A DNA stretch of 64,000 bases, from contig NZ_JAIQXT010000001.1 of the NCBI RefSeq assembly GCF_020177055.1, forward strand, positions 372,001 through 436,000. The letters run 5' to 3'. The stretch comes from Sphingomonas sp. R647. GTDB taxonomy: Bacteria; Pseudomonadota; Alphaproteobacteria; Sphingomonadales; Sphingomonadaceae. A program made the position numbers and the translations under genes. Shown here in pieces: positions 52,480-62,856 of the stretch; position 1 is the stretch's first letter; each line of letters begins with the position of its first letter. The notes under the pieces are model-generated. The model was not told the DNA's origin. It was given only the letters and a program-made list of their open reading frames with translations, and did no database searches.

Positions 52480-52515
52480 AAACGGCCCGCCCCGGAATGC
52501 GGGACGGGCCGTTTT
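52480..52515. terminator. Strong hairpin downstream of rpmE
   Basis: AAACGGCCCG(C)CCCG, loop GAATG, CGGG(A)CGGGCCGTTTT. About 14 paired bases lying 34 bases after the rpmE stop on the minus strand; T-run is better on the plus strand, so it may act in both directions. Confidence 0.75.
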
Positions 52516-52548
52516 ATCGGGTTCGATCGGGCTAAACGCCCGACTGGC

Positions 52549-52779
52549 TCACTTCTTGGAGAGCGAGAGACCACCGAAACGCTTGTTGAAGCGCGCGACC
52601 TGGCCGCCGCTGTCGAGCATCTGGCCACGGCCACCGGTCCACGCCGGGTGCGCCAGCGGATCGATTTCCAGCTGCATCAGATCGCCTTCCTTGCCCCACG
52701 TCGAACGCGTCTCATAGACGGTGCCGTCGGTCATCTGGACCTTGATCATGTGATAATCGGGATGCGTATCGGCCTTCAC
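52549..52779 (-). CDS. rpmE: 50S ribosomal protein L31
   Basis: 76 residues from GTG 52779 with AAGGAAC upstream. Begins [18 protein letters not shown]. The zinc-binding CxxC of the type A (C+) form is absent, so this is a cysteine-free L31. Basic C-terminus ([13 protein letters not shown]). Followed by a strong hairpin. Confidence 0.95.
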   Translation of the reverse strand: MKADTHPDYHMIKVQMTDGTVYETRSTWGKEGDLMQLEIDPLAHPAWTGGRGQMLDSGGQVARFNKRFGGLSLSKK

Positions 52780-52883
52780 GGATCTGTTCCTTGAATTTGA
52801 GCGCCGGTTTCCGACCGGCAACAAGAAGGCGCGGCCCCTAACAGAGCCGCGCGCTTCATGCAATGCTACTATGTGTCGAAGCG

Positions 52884-53363
52884 TCAGACGCTCGGCGGAT
52901 CGGCGATCATCGCGGTGAATTCGCATTCGGTCGCAAGATCATCGCCCAGATACGCCTTGCCCGCGAACTTGCAGATCCGCGACCGCTTCTGAACGAACTC
53001 GACCTCGAGCCGCAGCAACACGCCCGGCTCGACCGGCTTGCGGAATTTCACGCCGTCGATCGACATGAAATAGACCAGCTTGCCGGTGCCGGCGAGGCCG
53101 AGGCTCTCGACCGCGAGGACGCCCGCCGCCTGCGCCAGCGCCTCCACCTGCAGGACGCCGGGCATAATCGGCCTTCCGGGGAAATGCCCCTGGAAGAACT
53201 CTTCGTTGATCGACACCGCCTTGATCGCGACGATTCGCTCGTCGGGGATCAGCTGCTCGACCCGATCGACCAGCAGCATCGGATAACGGTGCGGAAGCGC
53301 CGCCATAACCCGCGTCACGTCGAGCGGGCCGATGGCGGCCTTTCCTTCGGCGGCGTCGCTCAC
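52884..53363 (-). CDS. fabZ: 3-hydroxyacyl-ACP dehydratase FabZ
   Basis: 159 residues. Hot-dog fold with catalytic His in [13 protein letters not shown] region and [20 protein letters not shown] containing the active-site Glu. Fatty acid elongation; supplies acyl chains for lipid A and phospholipids. The start is GTG 53363 inside the previous stop (GTGA). No lpxD is present between the skp-like gene and fabZ, unlike in E. coli. Confidence 0.95.
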   Translation of the reverse strand: MSDAAEGKAAIGPLDVTRVMAALPHRYPMLLVDRVEQLIPDERIVAIKAVSINEEFFQGHFPGRPIMPGVLQVEALAQAAGVLAVESLGLAGTGKLVYFMSIDGVKFRKPVEPGVLLRLEVEFVQKRSRICKFAGKAYLGDDLATECEFTAMIADPPSV

Positions 53364-53980
53364 CGGCCGGTGGGTGCCGGCTGCGCCGGTGCGGCCGCAG
53401 GCTGCTGCGACTGCTGCGGCGCCGGCGCGACGGTCTGGACACTGGGCAGCTGCTGGTTGAGCGCCGCGAGCACCGGATCGGTGATGTCCGCCGAAGTTGC
53501 CGCGAACAGCAGCGTGCTCTTGGACATGGCGACGGTGGCGCCGCGCTGATTGGCAACCTGCTCGATCACCGGGGCAAGACGCTCGGCGACCTGCTGATCG
53601 ACATATTGCGCGTTGCGGCGCAGCGTCTGCTCACGCTCAGAGATCGCGCGCTGGATCGGCTCCGCGCGACGCTGGAACGCCTGAACGCGCTGCTCGAGTG
53701 CGGCATCGGGCTTACCGTTTGCAGCGCGAATCGCGGCCTCGATCGCGGTGCGCTCGGTCTGCAGCGGTGCCGTCTGCTGCTGCGCATACTGCTGCAGCTG
53801 GGTCTGCTGAGTCTGCAGCTGGCCGCGCGCGGCAACGCAGGCAACGCAGGTGCTCATCACGCGCTCGACATCGACGACGGCTACCTTCGCATCGGCCAGC
53901 GTCTGCGCAACCGCAGCGCCGGTGCCGAACGTGGCACCCGCGACCGCAATCGCGGCGAGAATGGTTTTGGTGTTACGCAT
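53360..53980 (-). CDS. skp: OmpH/Skp-family periplasmic chaperone
   Basis: 206 residues, signal peptide ([20 protein letters not shown]...VAQ), then a long Gln/Arg-rich coiled coil ([20 protein letters not shown]) typical of the tentacles of Skp, with a Pro/Ala/Gln-rich tail. Two cysteines (STCVACVAA) in the beginning are unusual. Start shares a base with the bamA stop; the bamA-skp-fabZ order supports the call. Confidence 0.88.
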   Translation of the reverse strand: MRNTKTILAAIAVAGATFGTGAAVAQTLADAKVAVVDVERVMSTCVACVAARGQLQTQQTQLQQYAQQQTAPLQTERTAIEAAIRAANGKPDAALEQRVQAFQRRAEPIQRAISEREQTLRRNAQYVDQQVAERLAPVIEQVANQRGATVAMSKSTLLFAATSADITDPVLAALNQQLPSVQTVAPAPQQSQQPAAAPAQPAPTGR

Positions 53981-56802
53981 CAGAATGCAGTCCCTACGTT
54001 GAATGTGAAGAGTTTGGTGTCGTCGCCTTCCTGCGTGAGGAAGGCGTGCGCCAGATCCAGCCGCAGCGGCCCGAACGGCGAGTTCCAATTGACGCCGACC
54101 CCGACCGACAAGCGCGGCTTGGGCGAATTGCCAAGGAAACGCTCGACGAACGGATCCGTCTGGATGTTGTAGATGCCATTGACCGAGGTGCCCGAGCAAG
54201 CGCCGCCTGCCGTCGTGGCAAAGCCGATGCTACAGGTGGTGAGCTGTCCCGGAGCAACGGCATCGGAAATCGGTACCGCATAGAGCGGCACCGTATTGCC
54301 GTTGACGACCGTCGTCTGCGGCGTTTGGATCGGCAACAGCGAGGGCGACCCATCTGCATTCGTCGCCAATGCGGCGCCGGCCCAGGCCGGGTTGCTGGGA
54401 TCGGTAAGGATCGTCTTCGACCCGTCGGCATTGGTCAAGAAGCGCGCCTGGGTGAACTCCGCCGTCTTGTTCGGCTCGCGCACGCCCCAGTTGGCGCCTG
54501 CCATCAGGAAGATCGAGGGACGAATTCCCATTTCGCGCGCACCAGCGCCCAACGGAATCTCAAGCTCCAGCTTGCCGAGATAGTAAGCACGGCCACCGAT
54601 CGCATCGTCGAAGATCTGGTCCTCGTCGGTGATCAGCGTCTGATTGCCGCCAGCGACGCTCCCGGAATAGCTCACACGCTGAATGCGTGGGCCGACGCCG
54701 CGAATATCGAAGCCGCGGAATTGCGGCTCACCCAGGAAGAAGCGGTCGGTAATGCGGACGGGGTCCACCCCAGCGGCGGAGTCTTCCAGGCTGTGGATGT
54801 AACCGCCTTCAACGCCAGCAGAGAAGATGAACCCGCTACCCACGTTCCAGTATTTGTCACCGTCGAAGCGCCCACGCAGGTACTTCACGTCCCCGCCCAG
54901 GCCAGCAAAGTCAGTGCCAACCACCAGCCGCTGACCGCGCGTCGGGCGCAGTCGGCTGTTCAGGCTGTCATAGATCAGCGACAGACCGACCGCAGACGTC
55001 CAGCGGTTGCCCAGCGCCTCGCACAGATAGCGCCCCGCCTTCAACGGATCGCACGCGCCATTCGTAAAGAAGGAGTTGGGGTCGAGCGAAACGGTTTCAT
55101 AGGTTAGCGAGTAACGGCCCGACAGCGTCCAGAACTCGGTCAGAGGCACGCCGAGCACGACCTGACCGCCGGTCGAAACCTGCTCATAGGTCGTCCGGCG
55201 ATCGGTGCCGAGATAGTTGAACGAGTTATAGTCGCGGCGGAACAGCGTGCCGCCCAACGCAATGTTCTGGTCGAACAGATAAGGCTCGGTAAAGCCAAGC
55301 TCTACCGACTTCGAATAGCTCGAGTAATCGGCCGACAGACGCAGATCCTGGCCCTTGCCGCGGAAATTGCGCTGGCGGATCGATCCCTGGAAGATGAACC
55401 GCTCAAGGCTGGAGAAGCCCGCCGACAGCGTCAGCTCGCCGGTCGACTTCTCCTCGACATTCGCGGTCAGGATGACGCGGTCGGGCGCCGACCCTTCCTT
55501 CTGCTCGATCTCGAACTTCTCGTTGAAATAGCCGAGCGAGTTGATGCGGTCCTGCGAGCGCTTGACCAGGAACGTGTTGAACGCGTCGCCCTCGGCCAGA
55601 CGCAGCTCGCGGCGGATCACCTTGTCCTGCGTCTGCGTGTTGCCGTTGATGTCGATCCGCTCGACATAAGTGCGGCGCGCTTCGGCGATGTTGAAGTTGA
55701 TCGACATCGTCAACTTCTCGCGATCACGCTGGAAGTCGGGGCTGACATTGGCAAAGGCATAGCCGAACGCACCCGCCGTCTCCGACAGCTGGTCGATCGT
55801 GTCCTCGACCATCTTGGCGTTGTACCAGTCGCCCTCTTTCATCGACAGGTTCTTGGCGAGCGCCTCATCGTCAAAGTCGCGAATGTTGCTGTCGACCTTG
55901 ACCGGCCCGAACTTGTAGCGCGGCCCTTCCTCGATCACGTAGGTGATGATGAAGTCGCGCTTGTCCGGGGTCAGCTCGGCGACTGCCGAAACCACGCGGA
56001 AATCGGCATAGCCTTCGGTCAGGTAAAACTGGCGCAGCTTCTGCTGGTCATAGGCAAGACGATCCTGATCATAGCTCGTGTTGGAGCTCATGATGCTGGT
56101 CAGACGCGCCTGCTTGGTCGCCATCTCGCCGCGCAGCTTGCCATCGGGAAACTGCTCGTTGCCGATGATGTTGATCTGGCGCACCTTGGACTTGGGTCCT
56201 TCGCGCACTTCGAACACGACATCGACACGGTTCTGATCGAGGCTGACCATCTTCGGCTCGACCGTCGCGGCAAAGCGACCTTGACGGCGATACAGCTCGA
56301 CGATCCGCGCAACGTCCGCGCGCACGGCGGTGCGGGTGAACATCTGGCGCGGGGCGAGCTTGATTTCCTTGACGATCTTGTCGTCCTTCAGGCGCTTGTT
56401 GCCCTCAAGGATGACGCGGTTGATCACCGGATTCTCACGCACGCGCAACACGATGTCGCCCGACTCGACGCCCTCGATCGTCACGTCGGCGAGCAACTCG
56501 CTCGCCAGCACGTCGCGGATCGCCTGATCGAGGCTCTCGGTCGTATAGGTCTGGCCAACGCGCAGCCGCGTGTACGACAGCACCGTCTCGGGCTCGAGCC
56601 GCTGCGTACCTTCGACCCGCAGCGTGCGGATCGTGCGCGTCTCGAGCGCCGCCGGCAGCGGAGCCGGCTGTTGCGCGACCGGAGCGGTGGCTGGCGCCTG
56701 CTGAGCCTGCGCGGCGGTGGCGAGCGCGAACAATGTCGTGCCGGCCAACAGGACCGCAGAGGCGCGCGCGCCGAATTTTGTAACCTTGATAGCCGTCACC
56801 AT
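53980..56802 (-). CDS. bamA: Outer membrane protein assembly factor BamA
   Basis: 940 residues. Signal peptide (ASAVLLAGTTLFALATAAQA), a Gln/Pro/Ala-rich spacer, five POTRA domains (about 60-470; e.g. TIRTLRVEGTQRLEPETVLS) and a C-terminal 16-strand barrel ending in NVGTAF with a terminal Phe. The conserved barrel loop motif VRITDRFFLGEPQFRGFDIR holds the RGF-type residues. An extended Asn/Thr/Pro-rich extracellular loop (about 815-890) is longer than in E. coli. ATG 56802 chosen; the longer frame reads into rseP. Confidence 0.95.
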   Translation of the reverse strand: MVTAIKVTKFGARASAVLLAGTTLFALATAAQAQQAPATAPVAQQPAPLPAALETRTIRTLRVEGTQRLEPETVLSYTRLRVGQTYTTESLDQAIRDVLASELLADVTIEGVESGDIVLRVRENPVINRVILEGNKRLKDDKIVKEIKLAPRQMFTRTAVRADVARIVELYRRQGRFAATVEPKMVSLDQNRVDVVFEVREGPKSKVRQINIIGNEQFPDGKLRGEMATKQARLTSIMSSNTSYDQDRLAYDQQKLRQFYLTEGYADFRVVSAVAELTPDKRDFIITYVIEEGPRYKFGPVKVDSNIRDFDDEALAKNLSMKEGDWYNAKMVEDTIDQLSETAGAFGYAFANVSPDFQRDREKLTMSINFNIAEARRTYVERIDINGNTQTQDKVIRRELRLAEGDAFNTFLVKRSQDRINSLGYFNEKFEIEQKEGSAPDRVILTANVEEKSTGELTLSAGFSSLERFIFQGSIRQRNFRGKGQDLRLSADYSSYSKSVELGFTEPYLFDQNIALGGTLFRRDYNSFNYLGTDRRTTYEQVSTGGQVVLGVPLTEFWTLSGRYSLTYETVSLDPNSFFTNGACDPLKAGRYLCEALGNRWTSAVGLSLIYDSLNSRLRPTRGQRLVVGTDFAGLGGDVKYLRGRFDGDKYWNVGSGFIFSAGVEGGYIHSLEDSAAGVDPVRITDRFFLGEPQFRGFDIRGVGPRIQRVSYSGSVAGGNQTLITDEDQIFDDAIGGRAYYLGKLELEIPLGAGAREMGIRPSIFLMAGANWGVREPNKTAEFTQARFLTNADGSKTILTDPSNPAWAGAALATNADGSPSLLPIQTPQTTVVNGNTVPLYAVPISDAVAPGQLTTCSIGFATTAGGACSGTSVNGIYNIQTDPFVERFLGNSPKPRLSVGVGVNWNSPFGPLRLDLAHAFLTQEGDDTKLFTFNVGTAF

Positions 56803-56873
56803 CCCACCCCAGTCGGATCTAAGAGATTTTGGTCGGAAGCTTGCGCTCGTTCGCACGCCCTGCCCCAACCGGT

Positions 56874-58010
56874 TCAGCCGATCAACCCGGCCAGGCTTCT
56901 CCACACGCCAAAGGCGCCCAGATCGTTGAATGTTACCAGCAGCATCAACGCGAGTATCGCCACCATCCCGCCGCGAAATGCCCATTCCATCACCTCAGGC
57001 TCGACGGGTTTCCGGCGGACCGCTTCAACCGCATAGAACAGAAGATGGCCGCCATCCAGCACCGGGACTGGCAGCAGGTTAATGAACCCCAGATTTATCG
57101 AGATGAGCGCGGCCATGATGATGAACTGCTCGATCCCGAGCGAAAGCATCTCGCCGGAAACCTTGGCGATTCGCAACGGCCCGCCCAATTCGCTGACCGG
57201 CACCCGCCCCATGATCAGCTGGCCCAGGCCATCGATCATCGTCCCGACCAGCGAGACGGTGCGGTTGAAGCCAACGGCGGGGGCCTGCCACCAAGCGATC
57301 GGGGTCCGTACCACCTGCTCGCTCGGCGCAATCCCCAGAATTCCGCGGCTTGTCTCGTTGCCGAACCGATCCTTCTCGACCCGGCGGCCGATCACCGCCT
57401 CGGTACGCGCCGGCTGTCCGTCGCGCACATAATCGATCTGCACCTTCATCCCCGCGCGCAGCGAGGTGAAGCGCATCATGTCCTCAAATGTTTCGACCTG
57501 TCGCCCACCAATCGCGACAAACCGATCGCCCGGCTTCAGTCCGGCAGCCGCAGCAGGTGTGCCCGGCTGGATCTGACCGGCCACCGCCGGCATCTTCGCC
57601 TCGCCATAGGCGACCGCGAAAGCGCCGAGAATCGCGATCGCGACCAGAAAATTGGTAATCGGCCCCGCCGCGACCACGATCGCGCGCTGCCACAAGGGCT
57701 TGGCCTGAAAGGTCTGGGCGCGCTCCGCGGCCGGCAGCGCGAGCCATTCGGGGCTCGGCTGCCCTGCCGGGTTCATGTCGCCCGCGAACTTGACGTAACC
57801 GCCGAGCGGCAGCCACCCGAACTTCCACCGCGTCCCGCGCTTGTCAGTGAACCCCGCCACCTCGCGCCCGAACCCGATCGAGAACGCCTCGGCCTTGATC
57901 CCGAAATAGCGGCCGGCAGCGTAATGACCCAGCTCGTGCACGAAGACGAGCGGCCCGATGATCAGGAAGAATGCGATCAGGTAAAGGAAGAAACCCGGGG
58001 TTTCAGTCAA
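56874..58010 (-). CDS. rseP: Site-2 intramembrane metalloprotease RseP
   Basis: 378 residues. The zinc motif VFVHELGHYAAGRYFG lies in the first membrane helix, with LLPVPVLDGGHLLFYAVEAV as the second metal-binding helix. A PDZ domain sits between (AAGLKPGDRFVAIGGRQV). Cleaves anti-sigma factors and signal peptides. Starts at TTG 58010, overlapping the dxr stop (TTGA). Position between dxr and bamA is canonical. Confidence 0.94.
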   Translation of the reverse strand: MTETPGFFLYLIAFFLIIGPLVFVHELGHYAAGRYFGIKAEAFSIGFGREVAGFTDKRGTRWKFGWLPLGGYVKFAGDMNPAGQPSPEWLALPAAERAQTFQAKPLWQRAIVVAAGPITNFLVAIAILGAFAVAYGEAKMPAVAGQIQPGTPAAAAGLKPGDRFVAIGGRQVETFEDMMRFTSLRAGMKVQIDYVRDGQPARTEAVIGRRVEKDRFGNETSRGILGIAPSEQVVRTPIAWWQAPAVGFNRTVSLVGTMIDGLGQLIMGRVPVSELGGPLRIAKVSGEMLSLGIEQFIIMAALISINLGFINLLPVPVLDGGHLLFYAVEAVRRKPVEPEVMEWAFRGGMVAILALMLLVTFNDLGAFGVWRSLAGLIG

Positions 58011-59164
58011 GCTACGCAGTCCTTCACACGCTCGCCCGCCAAAATCCGCGCCTCCGCATCGATCGCCAAAACCTGATCGAGCGTTTCCGGCGCGGCCGGG
58101 TCGTAGCGATTGAGGGTATCCGCGACGATTGCGGCAATTTCAAGAAAGTCGATCTGGCGCGCGAGGAACGCCGCAACCGCCACCTCATTCGCCGCATTCA
58201 GGATCGCCGGCCGCGCCCCGCCCGCCGCCAGCGCCTCACGCGCCAGCTTCAGGCACGGGAAACGGACATAGTCCGGCGCCTCGAAATCCAGCCGCCCGAT
58301 GGTGGCGAGATCAAGGCGCTGGCACGGCGTCTCCATCCGTCGCGGCCACGCCAGCGCATGCGCGATCGGCACGCGCATGTCGGGCGAACCGAGCTGCGCC
58401 AGCACCGACCCATCGACATATTCGACCATCGAATGGATCACCGACTGGCGGTGGACGATCACGTCGAGCTGCTCGGGCGTCACCGGGAACAGGTGATACG
58501 CCTCGATCAGCTCCAGACCCTTGTTCATCATCGTCGCCGAATCGACGCTGATCTTCGCCCCCATCGACCAGTTGGGATGCGCCACCGCTTGCTCCGGGGT
58601 GATCGCCTGCATCTCAGCCAGCGTCCGCTCGCGGAATGGCCCACCGCTCGCGGTCAGGATGATGCGTGAGATGCGGTCCGCATTCTGCGTCTCAAGGCAC
58701 TGGAATACCGCATTATGTTCCGAATCGACCGGCAACAGCGTCGCGCCGGTCGCCGCTGCGGCCTGCATCACCACATCGCCAGCGGAAACCAGCGACTCCT
58801 TGTTCGCCAGCGCCACCGCCTGCCCGCCCTCAAGCGCGGCCAGCACCGGCTTCAGCCCGGCGGTGCCGACGATTGCCGCCATCGTCCAGTCCGCGCCCAT
58901 CCGCGCCGCGTCGCACACCGCGTCAGGGCCCGAGGCGACCTCGACCCCGGTCCCCGCCAGCGCGTCGCTCAGCGCCTGATGACAGGACGGATCCGCAACG
59001 ACAGCCCGTTTCGCCCGCACCCGCTTCGCCGCCGCGGCCAGCCGCTCGACATCGCAATTGGCGGTCAGCGCGACCACTTCGAACGCGGCCGGATCGCGCT
59101 CGATCAGGTCGAGCGTGGACGTCCCCACCGATCCGGTCGCGCCAAGGATTGTGATCGTCTTCAT
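58007..59164 (-). CDS. dxr: 1-deoxy-D-xylulose 5-phosphate reductoisomerase
   Basis: 385 residues; first committed step of the MEP pathway. NADPH motif ILGATGSVGTSTLDLI at the N-terminus, LANKESLVSAGD, the substrate/metal region LPVDSEHNAVFQCL and the flexible loop ASGGPFRERTL are all present. ATGA overlap with cdsA. Links functionally to ispDF and uppS. Confidence 0.96.
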   Translation of the reverse strand: MKTITILGATGSVGTSTLDLIERDPAAFEVVALTANCDVERLAAAAKRVRAKRAVVADPSCHQALSDALAGTGVEVASGPDAVCDAARMGADWTMAAIVGTAGLKPVLAALEGGQAVALANKESLVSAGDVVMQAAAATGATLLPVDSEHNAVFQCLETQNADRISRIILTASGGPFRERTLAEMQAITPEQAVAHPNWSMGAKISVDSATMMNKGLELIEAYHLFPVTPEQLDVIVHRQSVIHSMVEYVDGSVLAQLGSPDMRVPIAHALAWPRRMETPCQRLDLATIGRLDFEAPDYVRFPCLKLAREALAAGGARPAILNAANEVAVAAFLARQIDFLEIAAIVADTLNRYDPAAPETLDQVLAIDAEARILAGERVKDCVA

Positions 59165-59940
59165 TGCATCGCCAACAACATGAGTACGGCCATCGGTGCC
59201 ACCGGAACCAGCCCGTCGAGCCGATCAAGCACGCCGCCATGGCCGGGCAGGATCGTCCCCGAATCCTTCACCCCCGCGCGCCGCTTCAACCAGCTTTCGT
59301 ATAAGTCACCCGCCTGCGCGAATACAGCCAGCGCGGGGGTCGCTGCCGCCAGCCCAGCCGGCAGCCCCCAATAGGTCAGCGCCCAGCCAAATAGCCCCGC
59401 CGCGCTCATTCCGCCGGCAAGTCCAGCCCAGGTCTTGTTCGGGCTCACACTCGGCATCAGCTTCGGCCCGCCGATCGCGCGCCCGGCAAAATAGGCACCG
59501 ATATCGCACGCCCACACCAGCGCCATCGCCCAGAATGCGAGCAACAGTCCTTCCGGCCAGTCTCGCAGTGTCAGCAAGGCAAGGACAGGCACCCCGACAT
59601 AGACTGCCCCCGCTCCCAGTGCGCCGTTTCGCGTGACGATCGCGGTGAAGAAGCCAGCACCGAGAACAAGGCCGAATGCCAGAAAACTCGGACCCGCCGC
59701 CCAGGGAGACATGATCGCCAGCGGCACCATCAGCGCATATTGCGCCAGCTTCTTCTGCTGCGGAGTCGCGCCGTGCAGCCCACCCCATTCGTGAACCATC
59801 ACCAGCGCCGCGACCGTCACCAGCAACCAAAAGGCGAACCCGCCAAACCACAAGGCCGCCGCCGCGATCGCGATCAACGCCACGCCGACCACCGCTCGGG
59901 TGCCAAGATCGGCGTTCTTGCGAGGCTGAACTGTGGTCAC
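59161..59940 (-). CDS. cdsA: Phosphatidate cytidylyltransferase
   Basis: 259 residues, about seven membrane segments. Makes CDP-diacylglycerol, the substrate of PgsA. The C-terminal signature is recognisable in MPSVSPNKTWAGLAGGMSAA and RRAGVKDSGTILPGHGGVLD RLDG. Start GTG 59940 overlaps the uppS stop (GTGA); the longer frame inside uppS is rejected. Confidence 0.94.
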   Translation of the reverse strand: MTTVQPRKNADLGTRAVVGVALIAIAAAALWFGGFAFWLLVTVAALVMVHEWGGLHGATPQQKKLAQYALMVPLAIMSPWAAGPSFLAFGLVLGAGFFTAIVTRNGALGAGAVYVGVPVLALLTLRDWPEGLLLAFWAMALVWACDIGAYFAGRAIGGPKLMPSVSPNKTWAGLAGGMSAAGLFGWALTYWGLPAGLAAATPALAVFAQAGDLYESWLKRRAGVKDSGTILPGHGGVLDRLDGLVPVAPMAVLMLLAMQ

Positions 59941-60677
59941 AGGCCCCCGAACCGACGCTGCCGCCGCCCGAACTGCGCAACCGCATCGGCCAGCGCCGCC
60001 CCATCGAAATCGGGCCACAGCGTCTCGACGAACAGCAATTCGGCATAGGCCGCCTGCCACAGCAGGAAGTTCGACAGCCTTTGCTCGCCCGACGTACGGA
60101 TCAACAGGTCGAGCGGGGGCAGGTCATGCGTGGTCAACGCATCGCTGAACATCGCCTCGTCGATCGCGTGCGGTTCGACGTCGCCCGCCTTCGCGGCGCT
60201 CGCCAGCCGCCGCGCCGCCGCGACGATCTCCGCCTGCGCGCCATAGTTGAGCGCGATCACCAGCGTCGCCCCGGTGTTGACCGATGTCCGGGCAATCGCC
60301 TCGTCGATCATCGCGACCAGATCGCTCGACAGCGCATGATAGTCGCCGATCACGCGCAACCGCACATTCTCGGCGACCAGATCCTTCAGCTCATTCTTCA
60401 GGAAATGGCGCAGCAACCCCATCAGGTCGCGCACTTCCTCCTCCGGACGCCGCCAATTCTCGGACGAAAAGGCGTAGAGCGTCAGCACCTCGATGCCCTG
60501 CTCCCGCGCCGCCTTGGACACGCGACGCACCGCTTCGACGCCCTGCTTGTGACCGGCAAGACGCGGCAGCCGCCGGGCCTTCGCCCAGCGACCATTGCCG
60601 TCCATAATGATGGCGACATGGCGGGGAACGGCCCCGCCTTCCGGACCAGCCGGAAGAGGCGCGCAGGCCGCGGTCAC
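59937..60677 (-). CDS. uppS: Undecaprenyl diphosphate synthase
   Basis: 246 residues; builds the C55 lipid carrier for peptidoglycan. Catalytic Asp in [20 protein letters not shown], then FSSENWRRP and [20 protein letters not shown] are hallmark. Starts at GTG 60677 with GTGA overlap to frr. Confidence 0.96.
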   Translation of the reverse strand: MTAACAPLPAGPEGGAVPRHVAIIMDGNGRWAKARRLPRLAGHKQGVEAVRRVSKAAREQGIEVLTLYAFSSENWRRPEEEVRDLMGLLRHFLKNELKDLVAENVRLRVIGDYHALSSDLVAMIDEAIARTSVNTGATLVIALNYGAQAEIVAAARRLASAAKAGDVEPHAIDEAMFSDALTTHDLPPLDLLIRTSGEQRLSNFLLWQAAYAELLFVETLWPDFDGAALADAVAQFGRRQRRFGGL

Positions 60678-61231
60678 TTGCCGAGGATTTCCTTTTCCTT
60701 CGCGCTCGACGCGGCGTCGATTTCGGCGATGGTCGCATCGGTCATCTTCTGGACGTCGGCCTCATGCCGCTTGCGGTCATCCTCGCCGAATTCGCCCTTC
60801 TTCTCGTCGGTCTTGAGGCTGTCCATGCCATCGCGGCGCACGTTGCGCACGGCGATGCGGGCGGCCTCGGCATATTTGCTGGCGAGCTTGGCCAGTTCCT
60901 TGCGACGCTCCTCGGTCAGGTCCGGGATCGGCAGGCGCAGATTCTGCCCGTCGACGATCGGGTTGAGGCCCAGGCCTGCGGAACGGATCGCCTTGTCGAC
61001 CGGGCCGACATTCGACTTGTCCCACACCTGCACCGACAGCATGCGCGGCTCGGGCGCCGACACCGTCGCGACCTGGTTGAGCGGCATGTGCGAGCCATAG
61101 ACCTCGACCGTCACCGGCTCGAGCAACGTGGTGCTCGCACGCCCGGTGCGCAGCCCGCCCAGGTCATGCTTCAGCGACTCGACGGCGCCGTTCATCCGGC
61201 GCTCCAGATCGGCCTTGTCATATGCGGCCAT
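60674..61231 (-). CDS. frr: Ribosome recycling factor
   Basis: 185 residues with the usual frr layout: [40 protein letters not shown] and [20 protein letters not shown]. Splits ribosomes after termination together with EF-G. 29 bases separate it from pyrH. Confidence 0.96.
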   Translation of the reverse strand: MAAYDKADLERRMNGAVESLKHDLGGLRTGRASTTLLEPVTVEVYGSHMPLNQVATVSAPEPRMLSVQVWDKSNVGPVDKAIRSAGLGLNPIVDGQNLRLPIPDLTEERRKELAKLASKYAEAARIAVRNVRRDGMDSLKTDEKKGEFGEDDRKRHEADVQKMTDATIAEIDAASSAKEKEILGK

Positions 61232-61260
61232 AGCTCAGGTTCCTCTTATTCTGTCTTAAC

Positions 61261-61992
61261 TTAAGCGGTTGCGGGCTGGTTGCGGACGATGGTCGAGGTA
61301 CCCTCACCTCGCAAGACCGCTTCCAAAGTGCCCTCGTCGCGGATGTTGAACACCACGATCGGAATGTCATTGTCGCGGCACAAAGCCACCGCAGTCGCGT
61401 CCATCACCTTGAGATTGTCGACCAGCACGCGATCAAACGTCAGTTCCTCATAGCGAGTCGCGTCGGCGACCTTCTTCGGATCGGCATTGTACACGCCATC
61501 GACGCTGGTGCCCTTGAACAGGGCGTCGCAATTCATCTCGGCTGCACGCAGCGCGGCGGTGGTGTCGGTGGTGAAGAACGGCAGGCCGGTGCCGGCGGCA
61601 AATATCACCACCCGGCCCTTCTCCATATGCCGCATCGCCTTGCGCCGGATATAGGGTTCGCTGACCGAGGCCATCGGGATCGCCGACTGCACGCGGGTAT
61701 CGACACCAAGCCGCTCGAGCGTGTTCTGCATCGCCAGCGCGTTCATCACGGTGGCGAGCATGCCCATATAATCGGCACTCGCCCGCTCGAATCCCTGCGC
61801 AGCGCCCGCGAGCCCGCGGAAGATATTCCCGCCGCCAACGACCATGCAAATCTCGAACCCCGCCTCGGTCGCCGCCTTCACCTCGCGCGCGACGCGCTCA
61901 CAGGTGGCGGGATCGATCCCGAACTGCCCCTGCCCCATCAGCACTTCGCCGGAGAGTTTGAGGAGGATGCGTTTGAAGCGTGGCGCGGTCAT
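61261..61992 (-). CDS. pyrH: UMP kinase
   Basis: 243 residues; converts UMP to [18 protein letters not shown] at the N-terminus and the GGGNIFRG nucleotide loop are conserved. First gene of the pyrH-frr-uppS-cdsA-dxr-rseP-bamA-skp-fabZ run; normally tsf lies directly before it, but here a DUF3885 gene and a toxin-antitoxin pair intervene. Confidence 0.96.
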   Translation of the reverse strand: MTAPRFKRILLKLSGEVLMGQGQFGIDPATCERVAREVKAATEAGFEICMVVGGGNIFRGLAGAAQGFERASADYMGMLATVMNALAMQNTLERLGVDTRVQSAIPMASVSEPYIRRKAMRHMEKGRVVIFAAGTGLPFFTTDTTAALRAAEMNCDALFKGTSVDGVYNADPKKVADATRYEELTFDRVLVDNLKVMDATAVALCRDNDIPIVVFNIRDEGTLEAVLRGEGTSTIVRNQPATA

Positions 61993-62107
61993 CTGGCCCT
62001 ATGGTCTGTCAGCGGTTGGGAGCGGCGCGGACCTTAGGCGCGGGCGCGGGCGAAGCCAAGCGGGGAAACTGGCGATCCGTCTTGATGCCGAGTGGCGCCT
62101 GGCGAGG

Positions 62108-62749
62108 TCAGCGGGAAAATTTCGCGTCCATCTCAGCGCGGTCGTAGTCCAATAGCCAAGGATTGAACTTCTGATAGAGCGTGGAGAGTGCAGGTGCGCT
62201 CGGCCCTACTACGTCCATCCCTCTGTCGTCGTAGGCGGTGAGGGCAAGCCGCTTCTGAATATCCGCTATGTGTATCGTGTCGACCCAGCGCACCTTGGGT
62301 TGGATGGCCATCTCCCGGCTCACACTGGCCCATAGCAGCGCAGAGATCGATGCCTCATCATTGGTGAATTGCACCGCATACCAATGACGGAATAGGTCGC
62401 CGCCAAACTCGGCGATATGGTCCTCATCGTTTTGCGGAATCTTGATTGCCGGTCCGAACGAATGCGGAAAGCCAATGCGCATCAACTGCTGCATCGACGC
62501 CGAGTGTCGTCTAGTTGCGCGCTCCTCACCGTAGATGGAAACCACCGCAGTCAGTGTGCTGGACGTCGAAAACAACTCCCCAGCAACCGCTTTTGCCCGC
62601 TCAAGCCCCGTCATGAACCGGATCGGCACGCTATCGATGTCGCCGCCTAGCTCGAACCGCAGCCCGAATTGAGAACGATAGAACATAGCATCCGGGAACT
62701 CGCGCCATCCGAACGTTGCTTCTATCGTTTGGAACGGGTTCATGCTCAT
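62108..62749 (-). CDS. DUF3885 family protein
   Basis: 213 residues. Segments YRSQFGLRFELGGD, RFMTGLERAKAVAGELF, YDDRGMDVVG and the C-terminal LYQKFNPWLLDYDRAEMDAK fit the DUF3885 family, which is scattered among bacteria and of unknown function; some members sit in polymorphic toxin or immunity settings. ATG at 62743 is an alternative start. GC content and codon use look lower than in pyrH and tsf, suggesting acquisition. Confidence 0.8.
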   Translation of the reverse strand: MSMNPFQTIEATFGWREFPDAMFYRSQFGLRFELGGDIDSVPIRFMTGLERAKAVAGELFSTSSTLTAVVSIYGEERATRRHSASMQQLMRIGFPHSFGPAIKIPQNDEDHIAEFGGDLFRHWYAVQFTNDEASISALLWASVSREMAIQPKVRWVDTIHIADIQKRLALTAYDDRGMDVVGPSAPALSTLYQKFNPWLLDYDRAEMDAKFSR

Positions 62750-62856
62750 CGGCTAACCATACCGAAAAGTAGTGCCGAAACGACAGCTATCGAATCGAAG
62801 AAAACACCGGCAGCTCGCCTCTCGCGCCACCCATCGCACGATGCTATATCCCACGC

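Noticed and set aside
53981..54199. N-terminal extension of the Skp-like protein into bamA
   Set aside because: The signal peptide begins at 53980, which overlaps the bamA stop; the extension is out-of-frame bamA sequence.
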